DNA of 64,000 nucleotides, taken from NCBI GenBank assembly GCA_028641055.1, contig CM054062.1, positions 233,876,376 through 233,940,375 on the forward strand. Reading direction: 5' to 3'. A program made the translations under genes and the position numbers. The stretch is from Alopecurus myosuroides. Lineage: Eukaryota > Streptophyta > Magnoliopsida > Poales > Poaceae. Under the pieces are notes generated by a model, which searched no databases, was not told where the DNA came from, and was given only the letters and a program-made list of their open reading frames with translations. Position 1 is the first letter of the stretch. Each line of letters begins with the position of its first letter. Of this stretch, positions 10,793 to 20,788 are shown one piece after another.

Positions 10793-11928
10793 TATAGGCT
10801 AGATTCACAAAGTGGAATTGCACGATGTAACAGGCAGCAGGTTTCAGACGCACTCTTTTCCTATCCAGGGTACCTAAGGGGACTGGAAGGTTTTTAATGA
10901 GGCGGCCTGCTGACCTAACTTTTCTCATATCAATAAAGAGATGGTTAAACAATATATTATTTCCTTTTCATGTGTCTTTATCAATTTTTATTTCTGTTAT
11001 GCTTTTTATCTTTCTTCTAGGTAAGTATTGTTTACTGTTTTTTAGTACATTAGCTTCTTTAGCAGTTTGCGTATATTTAGGTCTTGGGGGCTAATTGCTT
11101 GAATAGCACAGTTACAAACTCAAAGACCCGGCCATGATGCCTATGAGTTATAAGGGCCGATTACTCGCAAACGAGTACGGCTGCAAGCTTATAACCGGAC
11201 AAAGGAGCCAAACTTTCTTGACTTTTCTTACTTAAGCTCGATGTGACTCGCACTAAAGTGGCATGATTTGCTCGCATATGATCACAATCAGTCATGATGC
11301 CCAATGGGACTTGCCTGACCCTGTCTTCGTATAGATGTAGCAACATGATTATCCACGCGAAAGCCGGCTTACAGTACAAGAGAGCCAAAAGGGTCATCTA
11401 AGCCACAAGTTATGCAGAGTACAGGGTTAATAACCGGAAACTCATAGTCTATTAAGCATAACTTCAAAACCTATGTGAAACGGCTCTAGGTTTTGGGCTT
11501 AGCATAAATGATTTGTTCTCTTTGAAAGACCTAACACCCTAGACTCGGAAGTTCGGGCCTTGGGGACTGGGGAATTTGAAACAAGAAACAAATCATCTAG
11601 CTATTAAGCTCAAAAACCCAAAAATCCGAGTCTTGGGGACTTGGGGACTTAGAGAAAAGTCCCTGTCAAAACCCACGAAACTCGGAAACCGAGTCTCACA
11701 AAAGGAACCATAAAGAAAGTCGGAATATCAAGAATGAATAAGCTCAAAAGAAGATAGATATCAAATTCATCCAAAGGCCAGAAGGGCCACGAAAGCTATT
11801 AAAGTTTCAAAAGCGTATTACATTTCGCGATAGTAGTATCAAAGGTGCACAGGCGCACCATCAAAAATAATTGTCCAAATAGCCCATTGGCCGACTGACG
11901 CATAGGTTATGACAGCGGATACAAAAGA
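10793..11928. other. Tat spacer between pol and the antisense gene
   Basis: No gene is supported. G-rich PPT-like tracts recur: cttgggggcta at 11083-11093, cttggggactggggaa near 11558-11573, and ggggacttggggacttag near 11635-11652. They resemble the ctggggactac directly before the 3' LTR. The region would be the 3' end of the antisense transcript, but I cannot place a poly(A) site. Confidence 0.6.
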
Positions 11929-12623
11929 TTACTCGGCATCTTGGGTTGAGGCATCCATCTTGCCCTTGACCTTGCCAGCCGGGTCCCGCTCCTTAACTTG
12001 TTCCTCAGCGGCCTTCCAAGCATCGTTACCCGGATGGGCAGTACCAGGACGAAGAGGAGGGTGGTCAGCCGGCGTAGAGGAGGAAGGCGCTGACTTCAAG
12101 TCGGCTTCCCTCTTTGCAGCTTCCTCCCTCTTCCTGGCCGAGTCAGCATTCCACTTCTCCAGAATATCGAAGGGTAAAGGCATATCCTCCTTCACAGGTT
12201 TACCCTTGGCGTCGTATGAAGTTATGAAGTTACTTAAATCCAGAGAATCGGCAATTGTAGTCGCTGAGTGACGCACCTCGCTCTGCACAGCCTTGAAATC
12301 CTTGACACCGAATCTAGAACCATCAGCCTTGAATTCTGGAAACCCGGCCACCAACTTTGCCGGATCAAGCTTTGGAAAGTAAGCTTTAGCCAGCATTAGC
12401 CCCCGGGCCATCCCAACTCGGCATGCCGAGCGTTTCCAGAGCTCAATCCATGCGGGTACAGTGGAACACGCATGGATCAAAGTTTCCATACCCGGATAGC
12501 CATCGGTTGGCCACTGTATGGTGTCTAGGATCCATTTAGTGCCGGCGCAGAATCTCCGGAGCACATTCTTCAAGTTCTATACCTTCTGGATGTCATCCTC
12601 TTCTGAGGGTGCAAGGTTAGCAC
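11929..12623 (-). pseudogene. Antisense Tat gene, last exon (exon 8)
   Basis: Minus-strand exon from 12623 (acceptor ..ttgtag at 12625-12624) to TAA 11931-11929, about 231 codons. Exon 7 ends with one base and this exon supplies two, so the codon phase matches. A TAG at 12579-12577 interrupts the frame soon after the start, in a context suggesting a single-base change. After it come LRRFCAGTKWILDTI, WPTDGYPGMETL and CSTVPAWIELWKRSACRVG, then a Lys/Glu-rich charged tail. The conserved middle is typical of the hypothetical proteins carried antisense in Tat elements; its function is unknown. No catalytic motif is seen. Confidence 0.75.
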
Positions 12624-12723
12624 CTACAATATAAAAAACATGGATTATATCAAAGCATTCCGGGTATCATGGATCAAGAAAACAAAAAATCAAGACACGA
12701 ACCAGTCAGTAACAAAATCTCAC

Positions 12724-12925
12724 CAAGGAGGACACGATAAGCGTCGGCAACTTGAGCCGATAGTTTCTTCAGCGCAACTTGAGCAGTGGTGTATTTCTCT
12801 TTGTATTCCGTGACATCTTTCTCCAAGGTTTCCACCTCAGCCTCAAGTGCTTCTCTTAGCTTTACCTCGGCGTCCAGGAGTTGATTGGTCTTTGCAAAAA
12901 TTTCCTCGGACCGGCTCGCCTGCGC
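12724..12925 (-). pseudogene. Antisense Tat gene, exon 7: coiled-coil segment
   Basis: Minus-strand exon of 202 bases between the acceptor ttttag (12931-12926) and the donor GTGAGA at 12723-12718. It is open throughout and encodes about 67 residues dominated by Glu, Lys, Leu and Ala in heptads (LLDAEVKLREALEAEVETLE, then VTEYKEKYTTAQVALKKL), a clear coiled coil. It joins exon 6 in phase 0 and exon 8 in phase 1. A coiled coil suggests self-association or a partner; the partner is unknown. The flanking sequence has stops in this frame, which supports the exon boundaries. Confidence 0.72.
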
Positions 12926-13064
12926 CTAAAAGGAATGGAAAGTTAAACGTTAGTCGGATATCATAATCAGCCGAGTATTAAAAGGAGTACCGAGTATAAC
13001 TTAGATAAGCTAGACTCGGAACTTGGGGACTAGATGGATAACATGAGATATCAATTAGTATTAC

Positions 13065-14004
13065 CCGGTGTTCAGCGGCCATGCGTTCTAACATCGTGTT
13101 CTCTGTGGCCTTCATGGCAAGGAGGGCACTCATCATTTGGTCGAAGGAGTGATTGTCCGAGTTGGAAGACCCGGGATCTTGGTAACCCGGAGTTGGAGTT
13201 TTCTCCTTGGCAGGGAAAGGCATCCGAGTCATATGAATATCGGAGTTCGGCTCGCCCCCCCCCCGTGCCCAGGATTGTGGCCTCTTCCTCCTCGCGTGCA
13301 TGCGAGGCTATGGGATACTCGGCTTCTTGATCAGCCGGGTCCTTCGGTGGCGCTCGCCGCTCTTCCTTGCCGCTAGCCGCGGCAGTCATCTTATCAATCG
13401 GTTTCTCCTTACCCGGGTCTTCGGTTTCCATGTTTTCTTGGTCACTGATAGTGACCGTGGCTCTGTGGATGGTATAAATGAGCAGTTAGCACGAAACCGG
13501 AGAAAAATCATGGAAGGATATTGGAACATCAGGAGAAGAATCGTACCCAGGGTTCACCATGAAGTCCGAGGGGAACTCGCTGCTAGACCCGGACGAAGCT
13601 GATGAACGTTGAGAAAAGTAAGACATGGAACTGCCCCGCTAAGGGGTGATTCGGAAAAGGAAAACCACGATATTCAGGGAGAGGTTGAAAAATACCAGCG
13701 CGTCGAGCCGGGGATGACGGAATACCCGGGTTAAGTGTGGATTCACCCGGAAAGTTCAGAGTCACTCTGCGCTTGGTCGCAGGTGGATCCTTCAAGTACG
13801 TCCAGTCGGATAATTCTCGGTTCAGCTCGCACATGTTAGCAAAGGAGTATGGTTTAGAAGCAAGGGAGCGGTATGGAACCTTGAAGACGACCCCGTGGGT
13901 TTTCCTCTTGGTCCCGACTTCGACTTCCGGCTCAACTTCGCTTTTGTCGCTCTCGGTTTCTTCCGAGTCCCTCTGGTCGTCATTGTCACCCTTGTCATCC
14001 ATCC
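13065..14004 (-). pseudogene. Antisense Tat gene, exons 4-6 (14004-13696, 13630-13547, 13462-13065)
   Basis: Exon 4 starts after a cag acceptor at 14005 and is open, with an acidic MDDKGDNDDQRDSEETESD stretch and then PYRSLASKPYSFANMCELNRE. A short intron of 65 bases (13695-13631) is likely before exon 5, which is Ser-rich (SMSYFSQRSSASSGSSSEF) and ends at donor GGTACG with ..FMVNP. The exon 4/5 phases differ by one base, so a small indel or another boundary is possible. Exon 5 to exon 6 matches in phase. Exon 6 is charged, then shifts frame at a run of ten C (13255-13264). Beyond it SFDQMMSALLAMKATENTMLE reads to the donor at 13064. The homopolymer shift could be biological or a sequencing error. 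Confidence 0.65.
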
Positions 14005-14080
14005 CTGAAAGGCGTACGCATATAGTTGGAAAAAGAAAGCAAAGTGATAGAGGTTGGGGTGATTGGGATCCGGGTGATAC

Positions 14081-15182
14081 CTTCGTCAGTATCAGCCGGT
14101 TCTTCCTCTTCCGGGTTACCTGAGTTGGGAGGGGTCTCGATACTCCAGAAAACGTTATCGGCCTGAGATAAAAGCATGAAAATGGGAGTTAGTGTTTGTA
14201 TCAAGTCAAAGTATGAGAAAGTGTATAAGTATCGGATTTTACCGCTGGAGCCGGGTTATCCCGGGTAAACGGCGCTAACCCGGCTATGTTCTTTATCACC
14301 TCCAGTTTCTCGGTCAGGAAGCTCTTGATGGTTTTATTGGTATCACTAGCCGGATAGTTCTTCGAGGAGTAACAGAGCGCGTCCGTAACGTGCCCCGAAT
14401 ATTCGCACATCAGTTTTGGGCGAATAGAATTGGGCTGAATGCGGAAATCTACCCAAGTCTTAACTAGGTTGAGCCCAGTGAGACCGTGGGCGAAAAGGAC
14501 GGCTATTTTGGTCAGGTGGGGCTGGATGGCTTCCCTGTCCGACTCAGGGGCAAAAGCGTTGAAAGTGTCGGAGATATCTAAAAGACCCTCCGAGTAACCC
14601 GGCAACTTCCTATCGCCGGTTGGGGAGGTGTCTCGGCAGTAGAAAAAAGAAATCTGCCAGTGCTTAACGTGCGAATTGAGGGTGAGAGTCGGCATGGGTG
14701 AATTCTTGCGGCGCTGGATAGAGACCCCGCCGCAAGCCAAGAGCGCCCCGTCACCGTTTTCGCGGCACGGTTTGCACTGGAAAAGTTCTATGAATAGAGC
14801 CAAATTTGGCGGGATGCACAAATAAGACTCGCAAAGGACTATAAAATGGGTTATGTTCAACATAGAGTTAGGCTCTATGTCGAACACCCGGAGGCCATAA
14901 TGGCGGAGGACTTCACGGAAGAAAGAGTGACCCGAGGGGGCGAAACCCCCGGATCACGTGCTCGACGAAGCATATTACCTCGTCCGGGTTAGGGGAAGGC
15001 CGGGTCTCGTCACCCGGCACCCTCCAGTGGATCTCCTCTTGAGGGGGGAGGATGCCCAACTCGGCCAGCTCCTCCAGCTTGGCCTGGGTCACAGAGGATT
15101 GCGCCCAATTGGCGGATATGGACTGGGTCACCCTGGGCTTAGCCGTCTGCTTCCCTTTGGTCTTGGGAGCCATTGGTTCGGT
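14081..15182 (-). pseudogene. Antisense Tat gene, exons 2-3: Transposase_28-type domain
   Basis: Exon 2 begins after a gcag acceptor at 15183; the first ATG is 15173-15171. It encodes a Lys-rich start (MAPKTKGKQ), then WAQSSVTQAKLEELAELGIL and WRVPGDETRPSPNPDEVICF. A one-base insertion in a C5 run (14946-14950) shifts the frame. The other frame carries FFREVLRHYGL and then NSMLNITHFIVLCESYLCI followed by LFIELFQCKPC, which I recognise as the 'putative gypsy type transposon' domain (Pfam Transposase_28). Exon 2 ends at the donor GTAAAA (14242) and exon 3 (14162-14081) follows in phase 0. Despite the Pfam name no transposase catalysis is known; the role is unknown. This copy is frameshifted. 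Confidence 0.8.
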
Positions 15183-15655
15183 CTGCAAAAGTACAAGACA
15201 AAAGGATATAAAGCATGCGACTCGGAAGTTACGGATATTCCGAGTATTGACAAACAGTATGAGAATTATGAACTATCCGGGTATTGACAGGCAGTACAGA
15301 AATTATGGGGTATCTACGTATCGGCAAGTATTTACGAAAGAAGGTTGACCGCCTATGTATCTAGTGCAAGTAAAACAACCGGAAGAGGAGGATTTTCCGG
15401 GTATCGGTGAGTCGCCGCGGAAATCTGGGTCAACTACATCTAGATTGGAAATTTTGCTATCGATTTCGCGGAGAAATTAACGGCTATGAGCAATAGGGGA
15501 GTGATGTGTGGTCATCTATTAGGTAATTGGATGGGCTAGGGAGGAGCTGTGCGACCTAATCCGGCACGGGGCGAGAAATGGCCCGCGGCGGACCAAGATC
15601 CAATCTAGTCAACCGAAGAAATTGCTCATTGAATCAAGGGGAATAGGAATCTTAC

Positions 15656-15905
15656 CTGCGCGGATTGGAGGAGGATGCGACGGCGACAGATGGCGCAGTC
15701 GTGGTGCCCGCGTGCGATTCTCGGCGGGCAGCTCGGAGGCGCGGCGGCGGAGATTGACGGCGGCGCGGGGCGGACCGTGGAGGAACGCAGCTGGCGGCGG
15801 CATTGCTCCGGCGACGTGCGCGAAGTCTCCGTGGTGGCGCTCCAAGAGCTCGGGTGTGGAAGCGCAGGTGAGGAGGAAGAAGAAGGAGGGAGTGAGCCGT
15901 TGGGG
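15656..15905 (-). other. Antisense Tat gene, non-coding exon 1 (5' leader)
   Basis: GC-rich minus-strand leader from about 25-30 bases below the TATA box (start near 15900) to a consensus donor CAG|GTAAGA at 15656/15655. The next acceptor is at 15184-15183, giving an intron of about 470 bases. Small upstream ORFs are present (for example an ATG near 15800), and I do not treat them as genes. This pattern of TATA, GC-rich leader, 5' intron and coding exon is that of an ordinary plant gene. Confidence 0.6.
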
Positions 15906-15926
15906 TTAGGTCACCCCCCCGTGTAC

Positions 15927-15936
15927 CTATTTATAG
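15927..15936 (-). promoter_or_regulatory. TATA box of the antisense gene
   Basis: Minus strand reads CTATAAATAG. It sits in the centre of an inverted repeat: gtacctat (15923-15930), two bases, ataggtac (15933-15940). The spacing to the GC-rich leader and donor site below it fits a core promoter driving transcription toward pol, opposite to the element's own transcript. Confidence 0.68.
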
Positions 15937-15945
15937 GTACGGGTG

Positions 15946-16322
15946 AGTAAACCTAGGCCAACAGGCGGGACCCGAAATTTTTGGGATAAGAGATACCCGT
16001 CCTGATTTTCTGGGATGCGCGTTAAGTGCTTGACGGGATATCCGGAATGGATAGGAAGTGAATCCTTCCCGCGATATTCGGATCAATTAATGAGCAAAGT
16101 GAGCCGGGTCTTCTGCATCCTCCTTAGAACATTGACCCGGAAAATTAAAGATGGACTTAGAGAAAGCCGGGTTATTATATGGACCACCAATGGAGTTAGG
16201 CCTAGCTGTTTATTAAAGCAACTTAACCCGGCCTCTATGAATTTGTATGTTTATTATTTTTGCAGGGAATAGCGTACGCTTCAAGGAGGATCCCGTGAAG
16301 CCCAAGCTATTCTGGGGACTAC
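15946..16322. other. Tat spacer between the antisense promoter and the 3' LTR, with PPT
   Basis: No gene seen. It would contain upstream control sequence for the antisense promoter. The tract tctggggactac at 16311-16322 abuts the 3' LTR and is the probable polypurine tract, although weak. Confidence 0.55.
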
Positions 16323-16809
16323 TGATGGAGGGATGATAACCCGGTAGGCTAACGCCAAGGAGTAACTCGGCCCAAAGGACGTTGCGCAAGACCCAGCTTA
16401 GGATAAAGGAGCTTCTAGAAGGCCCAGGAACATAGGCCTTGTAACCCGGATTGTGGGTTCCGGTAAGGAAGTTTAGGGTTTGTAAGCAGTGTCCGGGTAG
16501 GATTCAGAGTACGCCTTGGAGAGTAAGTCAGGGGGTCCGGATGTAATATAAGCCGGCCTCTAGGTTAGGGTTAGACAAGTTGTATCGTGAGTAAGAACAC
16601 AATCTCCGAATTGCGAGGTATCAAATATCCAATGTAACACGAAAGTTGAGATAATATATTCAGATCGGAGACTCGACGACTTGATTGCCGGCTACCAGAT
16701 CGCATATCACCATGGTTTCCTTTGAGATAAACCCTCTCCCAAACACCAGAGTCGATTTGCCCCAAGACAAGTTACCCCCGGTAACGTCTGTCGTGATTAT
16801 CCCATGACA
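16323..16809 (+). repeat. 3' LTR of the Tat element
   Basis: 487 bp, TGATGGAGGG to CCATGACA, collinear with 3592-4078. It is followed by gaatg, which matches ggatg before the 5' LTR at four of five bases. Confidence 0.93.
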
Positions 16810-16814
16810 GAATG

Positions 16815-17868
16815 GTTTGGGTTCATTTTAGGACAGAGATGAGCCTGATTGTTGGTACCAGGTTATTCAAACCATACCGGATATTCCGGTTGTGGAGTTT
16901 CTGCTCGAAAATCGGCTAAGGACTAGAGTTGAAACTCACAGAAGCTAACCAGATTATTTTTACTGGATTATTCTGGAGGAGCCGGAATATCCGGTTCAGC
17001 TGCCTGCGCAAGACAGAAGCCAGACGGATTATTCGTACCAGATTATTCAGAGGCAACCATATAATCCAGTTTAAGTCAACGAACTCGGTGGAAATATCCC
17101 AACCGGGTATTCCGGTCCAAACTTGGACCGGATATTCCGGTACCTGTTTTCCAGCCAAACGGCTAGATTTGAGGAGGGGGTATAAATACCCCTCCTTTTC
17201 CACCTTGAGCTCTAGTTCTTTCCCTTGGCATTCAATAACATTTAAGAGCTCACCAAATCTGCATTAACTCCCAATCCCTCCCACCAAACTCGAAGATCTT
17301 TGGAGGATTGAAGGAGAAGGCCCCGATCTACATCTTCACCAAGCTGTTCTTCATTTCCCCCTCTCTAGCTCGAGGGATCTAGCCTAGGGTTTCCTCTTGT
17401 GGAGAACCTAAGCATATTGCTACTCTTGGTGATTCAAGATTTTTGGGATCCCCCAATTTGGTTGTGGGTGTGTGCCCCAAGTTGTTTGTGAAGGATTCGA
17501 TTCCCGCCTCAAAGGGGATCAATAGTGGAAGGTGGACTAGGCCTTTATGGCGGGGTTCATCGGAGAATAGGGTGAGACATTAGTGGCGTTGAGTAGGCCT
17601 TCATGGTGAGCTCACACCCCTCCAACGAGACGTACTCCCTTAACAAGGAGGAACTCGGGATTACATCGTGTCTCCGCGTGGTTCATATCGGTTACCTCGT
17701 TCCCTTCTCCATTTACTTGCACCTGTATTGTGATTGTTGTTATCCTTGTCATATAGGAAAATTCACCTTAGTTGCATCATCTAGATAATTTACCTTTGTG
17801 TCAAGCCTAATTGTGAAAGAAAAAATTAAAATTGGTCATAGCACCTATTCACCCCCCCTCTAGGCGCC
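16815..17868 (+). repeat. Right piece of the copia 3' LTR with promoter
   Basis: Continues the LTR begun near 3509. It holds repeated ccggatattccgg/ccggaatatccgg motifs and a TATA box tataaata at 17181-17188, inside an inverted repeat (aggagggg before, cccctcct after). It ends with cacctattcaccccccctctagg (17842-17864), the usual terminal block of SIRE/Maximus-type LTRs. The exact last base is uncertain, because no TSD can be checked with the left end outside the window. No gene is present; the ORF at 17603-17788 is chance. Confidence 0.7.
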
Positions 17869-18159
17869 CATACTATACTTACATGCGCAGACTTCCATGC
17901 GTCCTCAAAGAGCTCCTCCGAGCTAGGAGATCCTAGTGGAATGTGAAGAGCGGTCATGATGGCCCTATGATCTTGACGAGAGGCCTTGCCCTTCTTATAG
18001 GATTGATAGTCTCGGTGCTGCTTTTCAATGAAGAAGAAATTCATTTTCTGAAGAGCCTTCTTGATGTTGTACTTGCCAGAGGCTGGAACAATACGGTCTG
18101 GAGAAGGAGAGCGAGTGATACCATGAGATGTACTGGGCCCAGTGAAAAGTGATACCATG
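17869..18159 (-). other. Unidentified exon-like segment fused to Tekay copy A
   Basis: On the minus strand the Tekay RNase H frame of copy A runs without a stop into about 95 codons that have no counterpart in copy B; similarity to B starts at about 18160. The added part includes [39 protein letters not shown] and [20 protein letters not shown]. It reaches a consensus splice donor CAT|GTAAGT at 17882-17881, next to the copia LTR end. The 15-mer agtgataccatgaga occurs twice near its upstream end (about 18113 and 18149). I do not recognise the product. It could be a captured exon, a fragment of another element's extra ORF, or a deletion joint. Confidence 0.5.
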
Positions 18160-19481
18160 AGAAAATGTTGCCATGCCTTGAGGGCATGTACAACTGCGGC
18201 AAGCTCTAAGTCATGTGTGGGGTAGTTCAACTCATGAGGTCTCAATTGGCGTGAGATATATGATATAACTTTCCCTTCTTGCATGAGAACACTTCCAAGA
18301 CCAAGCTTAGAAGCATCACAATAAACATTGAAACTCTTGGTGACGTCTGACATAATGAGTACCGGCGCAAACACCAGTCGATTCTTCAACTCTTGAAAAC
18401 TCTCTTCACACTTGTCCGTCCATACAAACTTACTATCCTTCTTGAGCTACTGAGTGAGTGGTCTGGCTATGCTCGAGAATCCTTGAACAAACTTGCGGTA
18501 ATATCCCGCTAAACCCAGAAATGATCTGACTTCAGTCGGGTTGGTCGGATCATTACGCTTCGCCACAGACTGAACCAGTGTAGGGTCAACAGAAATCCCT
18601 CCTTCAGATACCACACGTCCAACAAATATGACTTCCTTCAGCCAGAACTGACACTTACTGAACTTAGCATACAGTTGATGCCGACGAAGTGTTCTGAGTA
18701 CAGTTCTCAGATGTTCTTCGTGTTCTTTCTCACTCTTGGAATAAATAAGGATGCCGTCGATAAACACTACGACAAACTTGTCCAAATAATCCATGAACAC
18801 CTTGTTCATAAGATTCATGAAATAGGAAGGGGCATTGGTCAGACCAAAAGACATCACAGTGTACTCATACAATCTGTAACGAGTGGTGAAGGCGGTCTTA
18901 GGAATATATGTATCACGAACCTTCAATTGGTGATAACCAGTGCGAAGGTCGATCTTCGAGAATATTCTTGCCCCATTCAGCTGGTCAAACAGGTCTTCTA
19001 GCAACGGGTATTTGTTCTTGATGGTCACATCATTCAACTTACGGTAATCCACACATAAACGTGCGAAACCGTCCCATTTGTCCACAAAAATGACAGGTGA
19101 TCCCCATGGTGATGCACTAGGACGAATCAGACCTTTTCTCAACATGTCATCGAACTGTTTCTTCAACTCATCTAACTCCTTCGGATTCATCCGATAAGGC
19201 TTCTGTGTTATTGGTCCGCTTCCAGGTACTAACTCAATGATAAACTCGATATCCCTATCTAGAGGCACACCGGGTAATTCTTCAGGAAACACATATGGGT
19301 AATCACATACTACCGGAACTTCCTGAAGTCTGGGTTTGGCTATACTAGTGTGGCAGTGAGTCTGTGATGTAGAGTTGGTTGTGGTGTAAGCAACATTTTC
19401 TCCACCACTAGTGGTCAATGATATGGACTTCTTGGTGCAATCAATAACACCATTATACTTGGTCAACCAATTCATACCCAA
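18160..19481 (-). pseudogene. pol: Tekay copy A pol: reverse transcriptase and partial RNase H
   Basis: Minus-strand frame from about 19481. It contains the end of the protease region ([15 protein letters not shown]) and RT motifs [39 protein letters not shown] and [13 protein letters not shown]. The catalytic box reads FIDG instead of FIDD, a loss of one metal ligand. A stop separates the RT from an RNase H piece with [11 protein letters not shown] and [20 protein letters not shown] (18389-18160). Sequence similarity to copy B (about 30130-31560) then stops abruptly, so integrase and the 3' end are missing. It is not functional. Confidence 0.9.
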
Positions 19482-19583
19482 TACTACTTCTATCCCTTGG
19501 GATCCCAGTACTATCAGGTCGGCATGAAAAATTTCCCTTGTATTTCCACGAGTACTTCCTTGTAAACACGGTTGTCTTTGGTA

Positions 19584-20783
19584 CTAGCTCCGGTTATTTG
19601 TACTAACATAGGGTTTTTGCATATGTGTAGGATTCATACCACTCTTTTCAGCAAATGGCATAGTGACAAAAGAATGCGATGCACCAGAATCAAATAGTAC
19701 TTCAGCAGGTACAGAGTTAACATGAAACGTACCCATCACCATGTCAGGTGTGTCTTGAACCTCCTCAGCAGTGACATGATTCAGATGCCCCTTTGTCACA
19801 TTCTGCTTCCTGGTCCTTGGTCCTTGGGTCATCTTGGTTGCATTGGCCTGAGCTGGAGCAAAATTCTTGGTCGGGCAATCCCGAGCAAAATGTCCCTCCT
19901 TTCCACAGGCAAAACATCCTCCATTGGGCTTCGGATTCGTATTTGGCTTAGCAGCGCGGTTGAAGTTGTTCCCATTTCCATTTCCATTGCCTCCAGTCTT
20001 CGGTGCATAAGGTGAACGGTTGTTGTTGTTGTTGTTGTTGTTGTGGTGGTGGTGGTTGTTGTGGTGGTTCAGGCGAGGTGCATAAGCAGGCGCCCTTGGT
20101 GGTGGTGGTCTCGCATAAGGAGTAGGGCGAGTCCTTGGTGCACTAGGTCCTCCTTGAAACATCATCTTTCTCTTCATGTTGTCAAAAGCATTCCGCCGCT
20201 TGTGCTCCATCATCATTGCGACATCAGCAAGTGATTCCAAATCCTGGAATGGGATCACAACTAGTATGCACTGCAACTCATCGTGCAGTCCATTTAGGAA
20301 TCTTTCTTTCTTCTTCGCCTCCGTGTTCACTTCCTCAGGTGTATACCGGGACAGGGTTGTGAATTCCTCCCAGTACTTTGACACAGTCATCCCTCCCTGC
20401 CACAGCTTCAGGAATTTATCACATGTGATGTTCATCACCCCCTGGGGGATGTGATACTTGCGGAACCTTGCAACAAAGTCCTCCCAGTCAAACACGTGGC
20501 CAGCAGCAATAGTGGCCCGTTTTGTCTCCCACCAAGTACTTGCTGGCCCAGGAAGAAAATTTTTGGCAAACAACAATTTGGCATTTTGCTCCACGGATGC
20601 TACTTCCAGGTTGTTAGCAATTTTGCGGAGCTAGTCATCTGCATCCAATGGCTCCACAGTCTTGGAAAAGATTGGAGGGTTCGTTCGCTGAAAATCCTTC
20701 AGCTTCGATCGGGCACCGTTTGCATTACCATTGCCATTATTATTGTTGTTATTGTTGGCACAGGAAGTGGCCAACTGCTGCAG
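19584..20783 (-). pseudogene. gag: Tekay copy A gag and protease, C-terminal portion
   Basis: The open frame 20594-19584 covers the gag core (FLPGPASTWWETKRATIAAG, FVARFRKYHIPQG), a Pro-rich then His/Asn-rich linker coded by (gtt/gtg) repeats, a zinc knuckle CFACGKEGHFARDC (C-x2-C-x4-H-x4-C), and the protease with an intact DSGASHSFV. Upstream, 20595-20783 continues gag but has a stop where copy B reads Trp (near 20635), and is then cut by the solo LTR at 20789. Gag forms particles and binds RNA; the protease is fused to it as in other chromoviruses. The frame is lost after 19584, before the pol frame. Confidence 0.9.
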
Positions 20784-20788
20784 GGCAG

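Larger units (their letters stand above)
3592..16809 (+). mobile_element. Complete Tat-lineage Ty3/gypsy retrotransposon with an antisense gene
   Basis: A 13.2-kb element bounded by 487-bp direct repeats beginning TGATGGAGGG and ending ..GACA. The flanking 5-mers are ggatg (3587-3591) and gaatg (16810-16814), a TSD with one change. Order: 5' LTR, PBS, gag, pol (protease, RT, RNase H, second RNase H, integrase), a long spacer holding a minus-strand multi-exon gene, a PPT-like tctggggactac, and the 3' LTR. Two RNase H domains and an antisense ORF near the 3' end are known traits of Tat elements (Retand/Grande type). Gag carries in-frame stops and pol a frameshift, so this copy is defective. It interrupts the copia LTR, whose ccggatattccgg motifs continue on both sides. 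Confidence 0.93.

Noticed and set aside
13034..15950. Plus-strand ORFs of 60-130 codons opposite the antisense Tat exons
   Set aside because: They are shadows of the minus-strand exons, which have recognisable domains, splice sites and matching phases.
20043..20234. Val-rich ORF on the plus strand and similar at 31773-32237
   Set aside because: Complement of the His/Asn-rich gag linker coded by gtt/gtg repeats on the minus strand.
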